This document shows positions 6,061 through 6,129 of a stretch of 6,129 nt of DNA, piece by piece. Source of the DNA: an uncultured Planctomycetaceae bacterium (GTDB lineage Bacteria > Planctomycetota > Planctomycetia > Planctomycetales > Planctomycetaceae); the NCBI GenBank assembly GCA_903823545.1, contig CAIJTL010000496.1, positions 1 through 6,129 on the forward strand, given 5' to 3'. The notes below the pieces were generated by a model. It was given only the letters and a program-made list of their open reading frames with translations. It was not told the origin of the DNA and made no database searches. Position 1 is the stretch's first letter. The number at the start of each line of letters is the position of its first letter. The position numbers and the translations under genes were made by a program.

Positions 6061-6129
6061 CCTCGGTGAGCCATGAAAAATGACCGACTAAAAACTCCGC
6101 GCGAGGCGAGGCAATCTAAAGCCGATCGG

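Noticed and set aside
6122..6129. Palindrome CCGATCGG at the right edge
   Set aside because: An 8-bp palindrome is expected by chance and is cut by the window edge.

Overview
The window holds three protein genes, none of which can be assigned a proven enzymatic function, separated by two non-coding gaps. Several features point to a planctomycete, probably Pirellulales-like: large exported tetratricopeptide-repeat (TPR) proteins, very long cytoplasmic coiled-coil proteins with a conserved 'LALEARLAMEEVWAELL'-type segment, small exported thioredoxin-like proteins of unknown function, and moderate GC. This is a judgement from remembered families, not from a database search, and there is no rRNA or marker gene to confirm it.

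Layout. Positions 1-2961, minus strand: a single uninterrupted reading frame of 987 codons that runs off the left edge. It encodes a signal peptide followed by a long TPR array. The long plus-strand open frames over this stretch are antisense shadows. Positions 2962-3271: a 310-base intergenic region between divergent genes, with a 17-bp imperfect direct repeat, a perfect 7-bp hairpin just upstream of the TPR start, and a second cluster of inverted repeats just upstream of the plus-strand gene. Positions 3272-3826, plus strand: an exported, thioredoxin-fold-like protein of about 184 residues. It has no CxxC at the usual active-site place but carries a CPSC motif near its C-terminus. Positions 3827-3967: a convergent gap with a textbook intrinsic terminator for the plus-strand gene and a weaker inverted repeat near the end of the minus-strand gene. 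Positions 3968-6046, minus strand: a 692-residue protein that is almost entirely predicted coiled coil. It has no cysteine and no proline between residues 18 and 547. Positions 6047-6129: its ribosome binding site and short upstream leader.

How they may work together. The TPR protein and the thioredoxin-like protein are divergently transcribed and both carry export signals, so both probably act in the periplasm and could share control through the common intergenic region; this is inference. The coiled-coil gene points towards the thioredoxin-like gene, is separated from it by a terminator, and its product has no export signal, so it is probably an independent cytoplasmic structural or scaffold protein. 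No mobile element, CRISPR array, tRNA, rRNA or recognised riboswitch class was seen. The best candidates for undescribed biology are the Cys-free rod protein and the thioredoxin-like protein with the displaced CxxC.
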